64,000 bases of DNA from Falciphora oryzae (GCA_000733355.1 JNVV01000005.1:1454335-1518334); one strand, 5' to 3'; positions 20,777 to 32,916 are shown, counted from the stretch's first letter. The notes: generated from the letters alone by a model not told the origin. Program-made: numbers and translations.

Positions 20777-22481
20777 GGGATATCAGCCTCTGCCGCCCGG
20801 CCCGTTGCCCTTCGAGTCTGCCTTCCCGGCCTGCGTCTCCAGCCAGTCTGCCTCCCAAGCCTGCCTCCCAGGCCTGCCAGCCCCTCCAGCAAGCCTTTTC
20901 AGTCTGCCGCTCAAGCCTGCTTCCCGGACACGCCTCCCAAGGTTGCATCTCCACCCGCTTGCCACACTGTGTTCCACCGGGTAGTCTCAGCCTGCTCCCC
21001 GGCTCGGGCACCATCCGGCGACTCCTCCGCCCGCTCCGCTTGAGGCATCCTCGCTATATGGGCCGGGACGCTGCTTCAACCTTGACCTTCCCCTGTCTGC
21101 TGTCGTCCGAGCTTTGGTAAGTTCGAGTCCTCATATCCAAAGAAGAAGACTTCCGTTCGTCTAGCTAACCTTTACGTATCTGCGTACGATCGAGGTCCAT
21201 CTTCTCCACGCGCTGCCTCTCGGCATCGACATTATGGCGACATCGAGTCCTCGCCAACAATAGCAGCACACACCAGTCGACCATGCCATGCCTTCACCTC
21301 GTCTCCACGGTTCCGAGTGCCTAAAAGCCCCGTTTCGCCACCCGTGTCGACCAGATGACATTGCGTCACATTCAGAGACAATCGGCCCTCTATCTTCTGG
21401 GTACATTCTTGGCCACTCCCATTCCCACGTGGTTCACACAAAGCCTCAGCTGACAGCATCGTGCCGGCACGAGGTCTGGGGCAGCAGAGGGCAGCTTCAG
21501 TGTCGAGCGGCAGTGTTCTTGGTGTGGCTTCGGTTTCGTAATAGGTCTACACACAGAAACAGCTTGGTGCTGGTAGTGTTGTATGCATTTTGACCCTGCC
21601 GAGGCACCGAGTAGGGATCAGAGAATTTGCGAGGATCTTGCGGGTTTCTTCTGTTCTTTCCTCCGATTTTCCGGCTGTTCTTTCGAGCTGTTCTTTCAAC
21701 TTTACCTAGGTAGCTGTCTTGTTTTTTTTTCTGGTGCGCCATCGCGTTTCCCGGAGAGGAATGGACTTGATCTGCATGCGTCAGGGAACTGGATATGGAT
21801 GTTTGGCAAGCAGGGCGAGGGGGTTCGCGAGAAGCAATGATAGCGGTGGACTGTTGCAGCCTGGCAGACGATAGCCACCAGTATTCCCGGCGGGTCGATG
21901 TTTAGGGAGTTTTTCAACCCACTCTCCCAGGCGCCCTCGGTCTTTGGCTGTCCATATTCCGGCTGGCAGCTTTGCAATAGTCGGCGTTTCCCCACTGCGC
22001 GCTGCTCTCCTTGCTTGGTTTGGACTTTGTGATCTCATTTGTTGCTCGATACCACACTGTTCCATTTATCCATTCGCATAGTCTGTTCAGGCTTAAAAAA
22101 CCACTTTGCCGGGCTTGTAGCCTCCATCGACCAGTTAGCCTTCTAAGATCCCATCTCGGATGCCCTTTCCCTCATGGAGCGTAGCTTGTGCGTGGTGGTT
22201 TGGTACTGTATGCCGACTTTCTTCTAGGCGCGGATGCCTACCAGATCCTCGCAAAGAATCAGACCGGGACGACGTTGCCTCCCCGAAAAGAAAGTCAGGT
22301 CTCGGGAGATTTGATGGTCCCTCATAGCGTAGTAGGGGTCAGGGTTCGGAAAAAAGTCAGTCAGTCAAGTCATCACCTTGACTGTGACTGACTTAAAAAG
22401 TCAGGGCCGTGACTTTGACTTTCGGTGACTGACTTGTGACTGACTTTAATGACTTAAAAAGTCACCAAAAAGTCATTTGTT

Positions 22482-22483
22482 AA

Positions 22484-22542
<59 letters not shown>
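22482..22542 (+). repeat. (AATA)n microsatellite abutting an assembly gap
   Basis: About 60 bases of uninterrupted AATA repeat, running directly into 21 N at 22543-22563. The true length is unknown. Confidence 0.95.
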
Positions 22543-22563
22543 NNNNNNNNNNNNNNNNNNNNN
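22543..22563. other. Assembly gap (21 N)
   Basis: Twenty-one undetermined bases inside the hAT-like element, probably caused by the adjacent microsatellite. Confidence 1.
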
Positions 22564-23178
22564 GGCAAAATCGAAAAAACTAGCAACCAAAACGGAACCC
22601 GTCAGGCTTTTAGGAGCTTTGAGCAAAACAACTGTCCTTATATATGCGCCCGCACGAAGGGCGGTATATAAAACCTTTACAATCAAGCTATTAAAGGGGG
22701 TAACAATAGAAAATCTCGTTCCAGAGGGGGATAATAATTCAAAGGGGGTTACTTTCGAAAACCCTGCTGAAAAAGGCACTATTCCAACTAGTGTTTTCAC
22801 CCCCGTTAGCGAATTTGAAAGCGAAATGGAAATCGATTCTCTACCAAATCAACTGCCTGCGGGGACTTTAAAAGCTCCGCTACCTACCCTGCAATACAGG
22901 CCCCCTAAGCCTGTTCAAACCACTATACGGCCCCCTAAAAAGCCTACAGTTTCAATGCCCCCGATACGTAAAATATTAGTACCTATAGTGGATAAGGAAG
23001 TGCGTGTTAGCGATACCCTCGCTAATGCTTTGGGGAAGGTATTACCTGAACTAGACCTAATGGAAATCGACGATTTCGTTCACTATATCTGCTATAAGGC
23101 AAAACAGGCTGTTAAAAAGAAAAAGCCTGCTAAAAACGGCGAACCCAATTCCTATAAAAAGGCTTTAAAAAGCCCCTA
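22564..23178 (+). pseudogene. Captured Ty1/copia pol fragment inside the hAT-like element
   Basis: The segment encodes, in one open frame on the plus strand, the region between integrase and reverse transcriptase of a copia polyprotein. It corresponds to the minus-strand segment at about 34960-35585 in copia B, with clear residue-by-residue agreement and scattered substitutions. Shared landmarks are VYKTFTIKLLKGV, LVPEGDNN, FENPAEKGTIPT, VDKEVRVSD and KPAKNGEPNSYKKALK. The match stops where copia B runs on towards its RT domain. The frame stays open for more than 200 codons up to a stop at 23213-23215, without the nonsense codons seen in the full elements. Confidence 0.85.
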
Positions 23179-23794
23179 TATATATAAATTTATTTACCCT
23201 TTTCGACTTTTATAAGCCATAGGGAGGATCTGCTAATCTAGGTAATATTGGGATAAAAACCGTGCCTCCGGTGTTATAACCGTTTAATAAGGTCGGGTAA
23301 AAAGGTCCCGTCGAGCTACTAGCAAGTCCTCTTCGTGTGTTTGAGCAGGACCGTATATAAAAAGCAGATATAGTTTTTACTCCCAGGCTCCGGAGCGGGG
23401 CGACACGCACCCGAGGACGAGTTTAAGGGTTTTTACATGTAAATACTACATAGTAAAGGCACCGAGGTCTTTTACGGATATAGCAAACGTATAAATATAT
23501 ATAAATAGTAAATAAATAAACTTAACTAATTGTATTTTTATCAGCATTTTTATTAGCCTTTTTAATAAAAAAAAACCTTTTTTTATATGCATATTTTATA
23601 CGAAATTTATGCAAATTTATGCATTAAATGACTTTTTGGTGACTTTTTAAGTCATTTAAGTCAGTCACAAGTCATTTACAAAAAGTCAAAGTCAAGTCAC
23701 CATAGTGACTTTGACTGACTTGACTAAAAAAGTCATGACTTTGACTTATGACTTTTGACTTTTTTCCGAACCCTGGTAGGGGTCCCGTCGGTAA

Positions 23795-24693
23795 TTATTG
23801 CGCGTCGAAGCCAGCATTGGGCAACCGGGCAGGGTTGCTGCCATCACCGGCTTGTGCAGGTGTGGGCTCAGAACCGAAGAGCTCTATAGAGGCACGAAAC
23901 TGCTCGGGCGTCGGTGGACACAATGCAAAGGAGCCGGTCAGTCGCGCGTCGTGTAGATACATGGCTCTGCACTATGGACCAGGGAATAGTTAGAGCTGTC
24001 TAGCCTCGGACAAGACGCAGACAGGAACAGGATAGGTAGTCACTGATGGAAAGACTCACATCCAGGCCTGACTCCCTCGGTTGAAGAGCACGACTCCGTC
24101 GAAGGTCATGGCCTCTGCCCAGTATCCAACTACATCTGCTTCGCCGTCAGGGTACTGGCTGACGGCCGTGTAATTCCTGTGGCGAAAGGGCACTATCGGT
24201 AGTGCTGCCCTGTGCGTGAATTTACCGTTTTGCATCTCAGCCTGTGGCTCCACTGCGTACCAGTCCTTGTGCAGCTGGTGCTTCTGCGCCCAGGTGTTGA
24301 GCTTGTCCAGGTGGACAGCGACGGCATGGCAGGCGACGACAGTCATTTCGATGAGCCTCGGATCGAAGTCAGGGGACCCAACCGTGGTCGCCCGGAAAGC
24401 TTCCAGGAGCGGCAGGCGGAACAGAAGCTGTCTGGGGCCTAGGTCCTCCCTGAACGTCTTGAGTTTTTCCAGGGCGCTGTCGCGGATGGTCGTGTGGTTC
24501 AGCTCACAAAGGTGATGTGTCCACGTGGGGGCTCGAATTTTCTCAACGTGTCGATTGTAGGGAGGCCGTCTAGGGTCTGCACGTAGGTGAGTTCCGCGGC
24601 ATCTGTTGCGAGCACATTGCCCACGGCGCGGGCGGGGTGGACCAAGTGGTCTCGGTGAAGAACACTGGCGGCGCTTGGGGTAGATTCTGCCAT
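23795..24693 (-). CDS. Unidentified three-exon gene (possible frameshift at exon 1/2 joint)
   Basis: Proposed exons on the minus strand are 24693-24508, 24457-24060 and 23966-23795, total 251 residues. The last intron is well supported: GTGAGT donor, CTAAC branch point, GTGCAG acceptor, phases matching. The first junction is less sure. A GTGAGC donor and CTCAAG acceptor give a 50-bp phase-0 intron, but the 'intron' is itself open in the downstream frame and codes plausible sequence, so a single-base frameshift is the alternative. The protein is soluble, with no signal peptide; blocks include ELTYVQTLDG, FRLPLLEAFRATTV, MTVVACHAVAVHLDKLNTWA and VVGYWAEAMTFDGVVLFNRG. I do not recognise the family. 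The hAT-like element lies just 3' of the stop codon. Confidence 0.55.
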
Positions 24694-25612
24694 CTTCTTC
24701 GCCGCGGTTGCGAGGTTCAGAACGATGCGGAGCGGGACAATAGGCAGGGCACCGCGGGGAGGTCATAAAAATGTCATAAAATGGCCCGTTCGAGGGTGAT
24801 GTAGTTTGAGGGAATGTCGTCACCCAGGCAGTGGACCACGCTGAACGAGGGCAAACACTGTTCTGCCTGACGAGGGCAGCATCCGGCATTCGATGCCATT
24901 CTGGCCCTTTCTGAGGTATTACGCGTTGGACGCAGATGCCGGCCTGTCTGCAATCCAGCCAGGAAGGGAGGTCGATGCGGGCAGGGTTTGATGCTCGTCC
25001 TTGTTTAGGGGAGAAGGATATTTTTGGCACATTTTTGCCATCTCTCGCCTTGCATACAGGTAATTGATACATTGGTGCACAGAGTCATAGCTCACCCTCG
25101 ATATCACCTGTCCGTGACTCTCGTGATCAATCATTTCTTCTACCACCCGTTTTTGCTGTCTGGCCGACAATCATGGCCCCATCCCGCAGATCTGCTCTAG
25201 TCTCGTTATGCTGTGCTTGACTCCATTGCGGCGACAGTCCGGGTTGGACCTTACCGGTCTCTGTGACACCCGCGAGCGAAGATCGGAACACGCGAACTGC
25301 TGGTATACCAAATGGTAATTATTGCCCAATCTGATACCCGGATTCCGAACAAGGACAAGACATTGAGGCTGAGCTGTATCAATCTGTTCCAGCGGTTCGG
25401 GTGGGCTGCAGAGACAGACGGGATGCCAGGCACACGGCGTCTGGCGCAATTAAATGCGAGCGACGTATCCGTTCGAAGCAAGGTGCTGAACTACATCGAC
25501 CGGCGCGCTCGTTCCCGATCTCAACCGTCCCGTTCCACGTCGCATTCCGCGGCCGGGGATACGGGCAAGCCAATCAAAGACCACACAACATGGGGACTGT
25601 GGGACTGTACTT
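24694..25612. other. Intergenic, no supported gene
   Basis: Frames at 24919-25170 and 25171-25449 (minus) are short and domain-free. The segment ends at the GTTTC target site of the transposon stack. Confidence 0.45.
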
Positions 25613-25617
25613 GTTTC

Positions 25618-25789
25618 TGTTGCACAGCGTAACGAGAATGAATTGATCTGATTGGGTTGATTGATTAATCTGTCTGTCCGATGATGCGGCATATCCCCCT
25701 AGACCGATATCCCGCAAATTTTGCTTGCACCGCGTCCTGCCCAACACGTCCGTGCACCTAACTAATTAAAACCTGCACCGCGTACAATA
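25618..25789 (-). repeat. Copia A 3' LTR (172 bp)
   Basis: Aligns without gaps to the copy at 48272-48443. By eye there are 12 differences, all transitions. Its last bases GTACAATA correspond to GTGCAACA in the other copy. Confidence 0.9.
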
Positions 25790-28700
25790 CACCCCCTTAA
25801 GGATTGCCCTTTCGGCGATTCCTGCCTTCAAATCCCGGTAGGGGATAAAATCAGGCCTTCCAAAGTCACGTAATAATCGTCATTGGGAAGGCAAAATCTG
25901 TATCGGCCGCTTCCGTAAGGGCCTTTAGCCCGGCCTCACCCCCTAAAAATGCGTTTTCTCTCTCTTCCAAATCGATCTCCGTCTTTTCTACCAGCGAAAT
26001 TTGCAAAAAAACGTTAACAAATCCCAACTGTTATAAAAATCCCTCCCATTTTGCCTTAGTAAAGGGTTTGGTTAACCCATCCGCCAATTGGGAATCCGTT
26101 AGGACGTATTCGACAGTTACCATACCGGTTTGTACTTTTTATCGTACTTAACAATTGTATATATCGACGTGCTTAAACCGAAAGTTTAAACGGGCTTTTC
26201 CCGGCGTAAGCATTCGGATTATCGACGTATTGTTACACAAAATCCGGGTAATTTAGGATTTTAAAGTAATAAGTTTTAGCTTTTTAGGTATTAAAGGGGA
26301 TAGCTTTTATAGGAATCGGTTAATAAAAATGCCCTTTTTTGCGTTTTAAAAAACGGCCAGGAGCTCCGTTTCGCACGTAAACGTAGCCATTATAAGCTGC
26401 TTATTGGCTTTCCAACCGACGATCCCTTTATAAAGCTTTACCACGTATCCTTATGAATTAGCCCGGTCGAATTTGTTATTTCCGTACGAAGCGTTTATAT
26501 ATACCACCAAGCCCTTTTTACTACCAAACGATAGCCCGAAATTCCGGCTACCAAATAGGTAATGCAATATTTAATTAGCTGCTTCGTAATGGGTTAAAAA
26601 AAGGTTAGTATTAAAACGGTTTAATCGTAATACATTAAAAGCGATATCCGGCCGGGCTGTAACTATAACATATAAAAGCGAGCCTATTTTACGCTAATAC
26701 CTTTTTATTTCGTTTGCCGATACCCGCATTTCCGTTAGGATTAACTTTACGGCCGTTATAGGAATAGCCGGAAACGGAAAAAGGGCCGCGGAATCGGCTA
26801 ACTTAAAGATTTTATCGATATAACTAGCTTAAAAAAAATATATCCGCTTTTTTTATTTTTCTTTTAGGATTTGCATTTTTAAAAACCATTGTAATAGGTG
26901 GCCGCCGGTTATTTTATACTTTTATTTAAAACCTTAAACAGTTTATATAGCGGATTCGCGCTAATTTTGAGGAAAAACAACCAAGAAATCGTCCACGTAA
27001 ACCAGAATTATCACCTAATTTTTAACGAAAATATACGGTTCGTTTTTTAAAACTTAAAAGCCGAATTTTTACAACCTACCGCCCAAATTTTGTTACCAAA
27101 GTAAAAAAAACTCGCGCAAACCATATAACGCTTTTTTAAAGCGATAAATTTTGCCGTTTTTTCGGAATCCATTCGGCATCTTTATATATACTGTCTTTTT
27201 AAAAGGTGCGTAAACGAAAGCGTTAATAACATCGTATTAAAGGATTTCCCAATCGTATTTTGCTACAAGCGCTAATATAATTTTAAAAAAATGCGCAACA
27301 AAAGTAAACGCGTAAATTATCTTTTCCGATGCGATTTATTGCTAATTTCCCCGAATAACAAAACGTGCTTTGCATTTTTAAAATTTCCCGTATTTATCGA
27401 ACTTATACACAAATACCCATATGCAATCGAGCAACTATTACTTATTTTTTTCCACTTTATTTACTACGTCCCACGAACGTATTTTATAGTAACTCCTTAT
27501 ATAAGCTCGCTATATTTCTTAATAAAGGCGTTCTAATAGGTAATTATCTAACTGCCACTAGTTTTTTAATAGATTAGGGGCGTCGCGTCGGTGCAAACGG
27601 CCCCGCAATACCCGCTTAAAAATCTTTTCGTTCGATAATATTTATAGCAGCTGGTTTAGGTGCTGTAAACGCCCTGTCCGTGCTTTACGCGCCATTAACG
27701 CTTTGGTTTTTAAACGCCCGTCCACTTTGCCCGCACCCCCTAAAACCCGGCCCGCTTTAAAGGCTGCTATCCATTTTTAGGGTGCCGTTTTAGCCAAAGT
27801 TACCCGGGTCCTTAACACCCCCTTAGGCATAATTAAAGCGGCAAACGCGCTAAAAAAATGGACTAAAGTATTATTAGAACTCGGATAGGCTTATTTGGTT
27901 TAATTAGCTAAAAGGTAATTAGTTTTTAACGCGTTATTACAATCCTAACCCCCTTAAATATATTTTATAAGGGCCCACGTTTGGGTATTTCGTTTCAACC
28001 CTACTTTTAATTTTAAATTTACCCATTACATTCCGGTAGCGTTTAGCTTTATAAGCTGGTTTTCCGGTTCGGGATTTAAACTTAAAATTAAATTCATTTT
28101 TCCATTTGCATCCACAAATGTATTTTAAAAACGTATAACAATTTTTTCCGATATTAAAGCAACTTTTTAAAACGTACTTTTGGTATAGTTTTCGGGCTTT
28201 CTGGAATAAAAATTGGATTCGTCAAACAATACGTTTTTAACGCGTACAACCTTTTTTAACCTAAACGCCTAAACCCTATACATGTTAACAAAATCGTATC
28301 CAACTAAAAAGCTGATTATTACTTTCGAATTGGTTTTATTTTCCATTTTCCTTATAAGCCTTTTTGCCGTAGTTAAAACGTAAACCTTGCAACCGTAAGC
28401 GCGTAAATGCGTTTAACGCGGTTATTTCGCGGCCGTTGCATATCCATCCCGGTTCGTTAAATAACTTATAAAACGCTCGTATAAAGATTGCTAATTAAAC
28501 TTTTATACCGGCAGTTTATTATGCAAATACGTAATTGCGGAAACTGCTTCGGTTTAAAAGTTTCGGGGAAAATTTGCGTATAGTAACATAACGCGCGCCT
28601 TTTTAACTAGCAAACCTCCTATGCGTTTGGCGGCGCCGTTTTAAGCTTAGGTATACGGTACGGAAGGTTTAAGCTTAATTCCGTCTTTTTTAAGGCCCTC

Positions 28701-29216
28701 CTCCCAAAATTTAATAATAAACTCGTTATCGGAGCGGATTCGTTTAATTTTTATTCCATAAAAATTATATAACAAAGCCCTAAAGTTTTTATAGCACCGC
28801 TAAAACTCGCTTATTAACTTTTCCATAAAAAAGTAGGTCCAAATATACCCGCTTCAATCGTCGTAAAAGTATATCCAGTATTTAAAGCCCTATAAATCTT
28901 TTCGAAAATATCTATAATCCACCGAAATAAAATTTCCAAGCTTTATTTAACTTTTTCCGGGCATTCGATTTATAACCTGTTTTATTTTAGCACAAACGCA
29001 CGCTTCGCATTTGGCTATTGGAGGACTTTTTAACCTAAGTCCGGCTGTACCCTAAATCGCCCTCGCAAGCACGTTAGGCCCCGGGTAGCCGAACCGGAAA
29101 TGCTAAAAAGTCCCGTCCTTTAGGGGACTTTAACGGTAATGCCGAAAATTTTACTATTTTGCCGGTGGATCGTTAGGTTATTTATCCGCTACTAAAGCGT
29201 TTTAATCTTTCCTTTA
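25790..29216 (-). pseudogene. Copia A pol remnant: integrase, reverse transcriptase, RNase H (RIP-degraded)
   Basis: No long open frame survives, but conserved copia features can be read between stops on the minus strand. The integrase C-terminal/GKG-like part lies around 28200-28900, including an Asp-Gly-Tyr-type GYD-x-V-x-M-Y-R-V segment and VI-x-x-R-x-V-x-FDE. The catalytic YVDD of reverse transcriptase is near 26985-27005. The RNase H end is close to the polypurine tract. Almost all breaks are TAA or TAG codons where Trp, Gln or Arg is expected. The part before 29216 is continued beyond the pogo insertion at 31078. Confidence 0.8.
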
Positions 29217-31079
29217 ACGTGGTTCACCACCGAGTGGGCCAAACCACCGAGTGGGCCACGCCACCCCGACCTCCGGTCAATCGACGCGCATGCCAACCCA
29301 ATAACGCCAGGAATCCATTCAAACTACTTAGAACTGTATATATCGGACATTTCTACTTTTTCCTAACAGGTGCGCGCATTATATCCGGTTTTGCCGTAGG
29401 TGCTACATCGCCGACGAATCGTCGTCGCCCTCCTTTCCTAACCCCTATGGTCGCGCATTTTTTGCTATAGTTATACATCCAGCTTTTGCTGGTCCAGAAC
29501 ATTTCGTACCTCGTCGATGGTAAATGACCCTCTAAATCGGACACGTGTTTTTTTGGCCCTCCGGCGTTTGTTTAGTGCTTCGTTCGCCCTTTGTAGCTTA
29601 AAGCACTTTTCCTCCAAAAGGTTGACCCGATGCATGATTGCCTTTGCCCTTTTCGCAAATTGGTTTACAACCGCTAGCATGGATGTCGGAAAGCTGCTTT
29701 GGTAATTGGAAATCCGAGTTTTGATGTATTCGGATTGCGAAGTTGCTTCTTTAGCTGTCCGGGGCGTTTTGGAAGTCCAAGGCTCGGGGTTGTTTAGGGG
29801 CGTCTTCGGGGGGGTTGGAATCCGTAGCTTTACATCCAGCTTTTTTAAAACCGAATCCGGGTTGAAAGGAGTAAGGCCAGCCCCTCGGAAGCCTTTTTGG
29901 ATGTTTTTTTTAGTTATAAAGTTAAAAAATGCCGCTTTAAACGCCGAAAGGAACTCGATTTTGGTTACGTGGCTAACGTGTAGCCTTATTAGGTTTTCGA
30001 TTTGTCGACCGTACGCCCGCTTTATTAGGCCGAAGCATCCGACGTTAAGCGGCTAAAAGAAGTGAAACGAATGCAAAAGCATGCAAAGCGTAATAATGTT
30101 GTGTTTTTAGCAATAAAGTTCGAAATCCGTCGAGTGGTGGCTTTCGTAGCCGTCCAGCACTAACAAACGATAGGACCCCGTGGAACGAGTTGCAATATGT
30201 TTGTCGAAATGCCGGATCTATTCCAAACCGAGCTCGTTCGTAGTTCACCTATTAGCGCTTGTTGCGATAACCCAATTGCGTGGAAGGTCGGTTTCCGAGT
30301 ACTAATTAGCTAGGTGGTATTGCCCCTTAACGATAATGAAAGGAAGGACCGCCTAACCGTAACAATTGACCTTTTAAATAACTATAGCCCATTCCCGGTT
30401 GCCAGGCTGAACCAGCTTTGCTTTGCCTCGCCCTTCAAATGTTGTAATGACCATAACGGCCGCAATTATGCTCATAAGGAAGCCGGTTTCGTCGAAATTA
30501 TAGATATCGTCATCCTGGATGCCATATTTGGCTACAGTGTTCCGTACAAGGTCGAACCACGCAAAAACGAGCTTGGGATCTTCGCATTTGGCCCTTTGGT
30601 AATCGTACTTTCGAATCCAACGCGTGCCGAGCTCCGGGCGGCGTTTGACGAACCTCGCGACCTAGTTGGTCCTGACGGTGTTCGCGTCGCGTTCGGCGAG
30701 CAGTCGGTTGGCCATATCTTCAACACCAGAAGGCCGGGGAGGGAATGCTCGAAAATCCAGCTCGAATATGTACTTAACAAGCGCCTCCTCTTCGGATTCC
30801 GTTAATTTCTGGCAATTGGGTATGTTGTCGCGTCGAGCAGGTTGGCCGCGCTTCCGACGCGCTAAAGTCGATCGCGCGACCGAATAGATTTTTGCAGCTT
30901 CCCGCATGCTTAATTTCGGGTTGGATTGCAAAGCATGGAGGGCAAGGATTACCCGGCTTTCGTCGTTTTCCATTGACATTGTTGTGGGTGAAGGAATTGG
31001 TTGTGAAAGAAGAAGTGTCGCGTTGTCGCGTGTCGTGGCCCACTCGGTGGTGTGGTCCACTCGGTGGTGAACCACGTTA
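29215..31079 (-). mobile_element. pogo/Fot1-like Tc1-mariner DNA transposon, inserted in copia A
   Basis: The element is 29217-31077 (1861 bp), flanked by TA on each side. Terminal inverted repeats are about 45 bp and start ACGTGGTTCACCACCGAG; each end contains the ACCACCGAGTGG unit twice in tandem. Size, TA duplication and the CENPB-type transposase place it in the pogo/Fot1 group. Confidence 0.9.
29471..30979 (-). pseudogene. pogo/Fot1-like transposase, inactivated by in-frame stops
   Basis: One frame of 502 codons from ATG 30979 to TAA 29471 with no frameshift but several internal stops, first at 30662. The N-terminus has a Psq-like helix-turn-helix (ALQSNPKLSMREAAKIY, STLARR) followed by a CENPB-type helix-turn-helix (LTESEEEALVKYI). 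The DDE catalytic core is visible: YNFDETGF for the first Asp and LLVLDGYESHHS for the second. The third position, normally Pro-Leu-Asp-Val-Gly-Cys-Phe, reads Asn instead of Asp (about 30035-30055). The stops sit where Trp or Gln is expected, as RIP makes from TGG and CAG/CAA. A coiled, basic C-terminal tail ends near 29471. Confidence 0.85.
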
Positions 31080-32300
31080 ACTTTTTATAATATAGTTATA
31101 TTCGATAACGAATTGGTTATATTTGTTAAAAATAACAACGAAAAGCTAATCGTCGCTATTTTTAAACGTAAATGGGTTCCGTTTTATATCCCATTATTAG
31201 CTTTTCCGCATTAGGCATACGAAAAAAACCACGTTATAAGCGAACTTTTTAATTAAAACCACATTGCGTAACCGGATTTAGCTTAATTTAAACCCCGTTA
31301 AAGTTACTAAAGTTACTTTTCCGTAATTAATAATTTAAAGCTTTTTTAATCTTATTTGTACGTAATTTCTGGCCGTAGCGTACCGAAAATTCCGGAACCG
31401 GTTTAGGTCGTTAAAAATATAGATAGTAGCCCCGGAATCGAAAATCGTAAACCGGTGGAATAGGTAATCGCTTACGTTAAAAACAGCGCGGTAGGTTATT
31501 TCGTATATTGTAATCGTTAAAGCGTTTAATACGACTCCCATTCGTCGAATTAGTTAATTTTTAGCTTTAACTTCCTTTATATGGTTCGTTTAAAGCATTA
31601 CCCGTTCGTTTTTTTTTGTTTTCCTTTTTAATGTTCCCGGCGTATTTTTTTAATAAAAGCATTTAACTTTTTGTTTTTTTTGCGTTTGTATTCAATAAAC
31701 TATTGTATAGGTTTTAACGGTATCTACCAATCCGGCGCAAGCTTTTTTAGGATATAAAAGCACTTTTCCGCTTTATGCTTATTTTAGCTACATACGCGGC
31801 AAACGGCTTTTGGGGGTAAATCGGATATCCCTTTTCGGTATACTTTTCGGGAGTTTGATTTGGCCTTAGGAATTCGATTACCGGATTTGGACACCGGTAG
31901 GCTTTGTTTCCGCGGTCGCTTGCGGGCAACCGTTTCGGTATTATCGTCGGAAAGTGATTCGCTCCTTTTTTTTTAGCTTTTTTGGGCCCGGATCCCGTAG
32001 TACCCCCTAAATCGGTAGCTACGAACCTTACCCCTTTAACGCTTTTCAGCTTAACGATAAGCATATCCTCCGTACCCATTTCGTACCGAATCTTTTTTGC
32101 AATATCTAAATGCTTTAAAAGCCCGCGTTTAATGCTATCCTAATGGTTTTTGCGTGCTTATAAAGCCCAAAACCTATAGTATTCGCTTACAGCTTTAATA
32201 ATTGCAAAGAACCAAATTAAAGGCGTAGTAGCTTTTGTAATTTCGGTTTGGGTTCCGTCCTTTATAACTTGTTCGAATTTTTTAATCCATTTATTAATAT
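31078..32300 (-). pseudogene. Copia A gag-protease remnant
   Basis: Minus-strand frame 31335-31541 contains the aspartic protease motif FDSGAT followed by IFNDL-x-RF, typical of fungal copia. Frame 31747-32079 is a Lys/Pro-rich stretch upstream of it, probably the gag C-terminal region. Stops interrupt both. Continues across copia B at 47607. Confidence 0.7.
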
Positions 32301-32916
32301 TGGGAGGTCAAATCGGGGATTTGCAGCGCAGTCACAGTGGCCAGCAGGGTCTCGGTTAGTTGGATTGGGCCCTGACAGGCGCTATAAATAGCGCTGTCGG
32401 GGCCCCAAGCTTAGTGGGTGGAACAGGCTTGTATTGCAAGTGAGGGGCGCCAACAATCGCTTCCCTCATATACCCACCGACATCGATCCCGCGGGTTCTC
32501 CACCGTGGGGGCTTCCGGTGCCGCAAGCGATTTTCCGAAAAATTATTTGTATGGGATTTCCAAAAAATCGACCCACGGCCACCAAACCCATCTCCGCGTT
32601 GGGCCTCCAATTCTGACTTGTGCAAATTGACTCCTGACCAATTCTGTGTAGGGTAGATGTGCAGGGTAGGCGAGTCAGTGCGACCCACAACGGCTGACTT
32701 GGGTGCTTAGGCATCCTACAGGGGCTACAGGCCACCTTCAGGCTTTCAGTAAGCGCTATAAATGCTGTAAGCCACCCCCGGGTACGCTATAAGCCCTGCC
32801 CGCTACTCCTGTGCACAACCCCACAACAGTACAGGGTAGATAATCTAATAAAAGTAGTACATGGTAGGTTGGGCCTATGCACCCAACCTAAGCTAAATAC
32901 ATTAGTTCTTTTAACA
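32301..32916 (-). repeat. Copia B 3' LTR (616 bp)
   Basis: Matches 37950-38094 plus 47130-47606 with mostly transitions and a one-base indel. A TATA-containing palindrome, GCGCTATAAATAGCGC, lies at about 32380-32396 and could serve as the LTR promoter in either direction. Confidence 0.9.

Larger units (their letters stand above)
16627..22331. other. Long region without a supported gene
   Basis: About 5.7 kb of GC-moderate DNA with many medium frames on both strands, none showing a domain I recognise or a consistent splice model. The 17.9-19.2 kb part has a coding-like base pattern in places (runs rich in Arg, Ala, Glu) and may be a decayed gene or transposon, but I cannot name it. The repeat units near 20.6 kb and a palindrome at 20549-20570 are listed separately. 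Confidence 0.45.
22332..23783. mobile_element. Non-autonomous hAT-like transposon with 8-bp target duplication
   Basis: The element spans 22340-23775 (1436 bp). The terminal inverted repeats are perfect over 20 bp, starting CAGGGTTCGGAAAAAAGT, and continue imperfectly for about 130 bp. The target site GTAGGGGT is duplicated at 22332-22339 and 23776-23783; an 8-bp duplication and CAGGG-type ends are hAT hallmarks. Both subterminal regions are packed with AGTCA/TGACT pentamers in both orientations, as in transposase-binding arrays of hAT elements. There is no transposase. The interior carries an AATA microsatellite, a 21-base assembly gap, a copia pol fragment and AT-rich filler. Confidence 0.9.
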
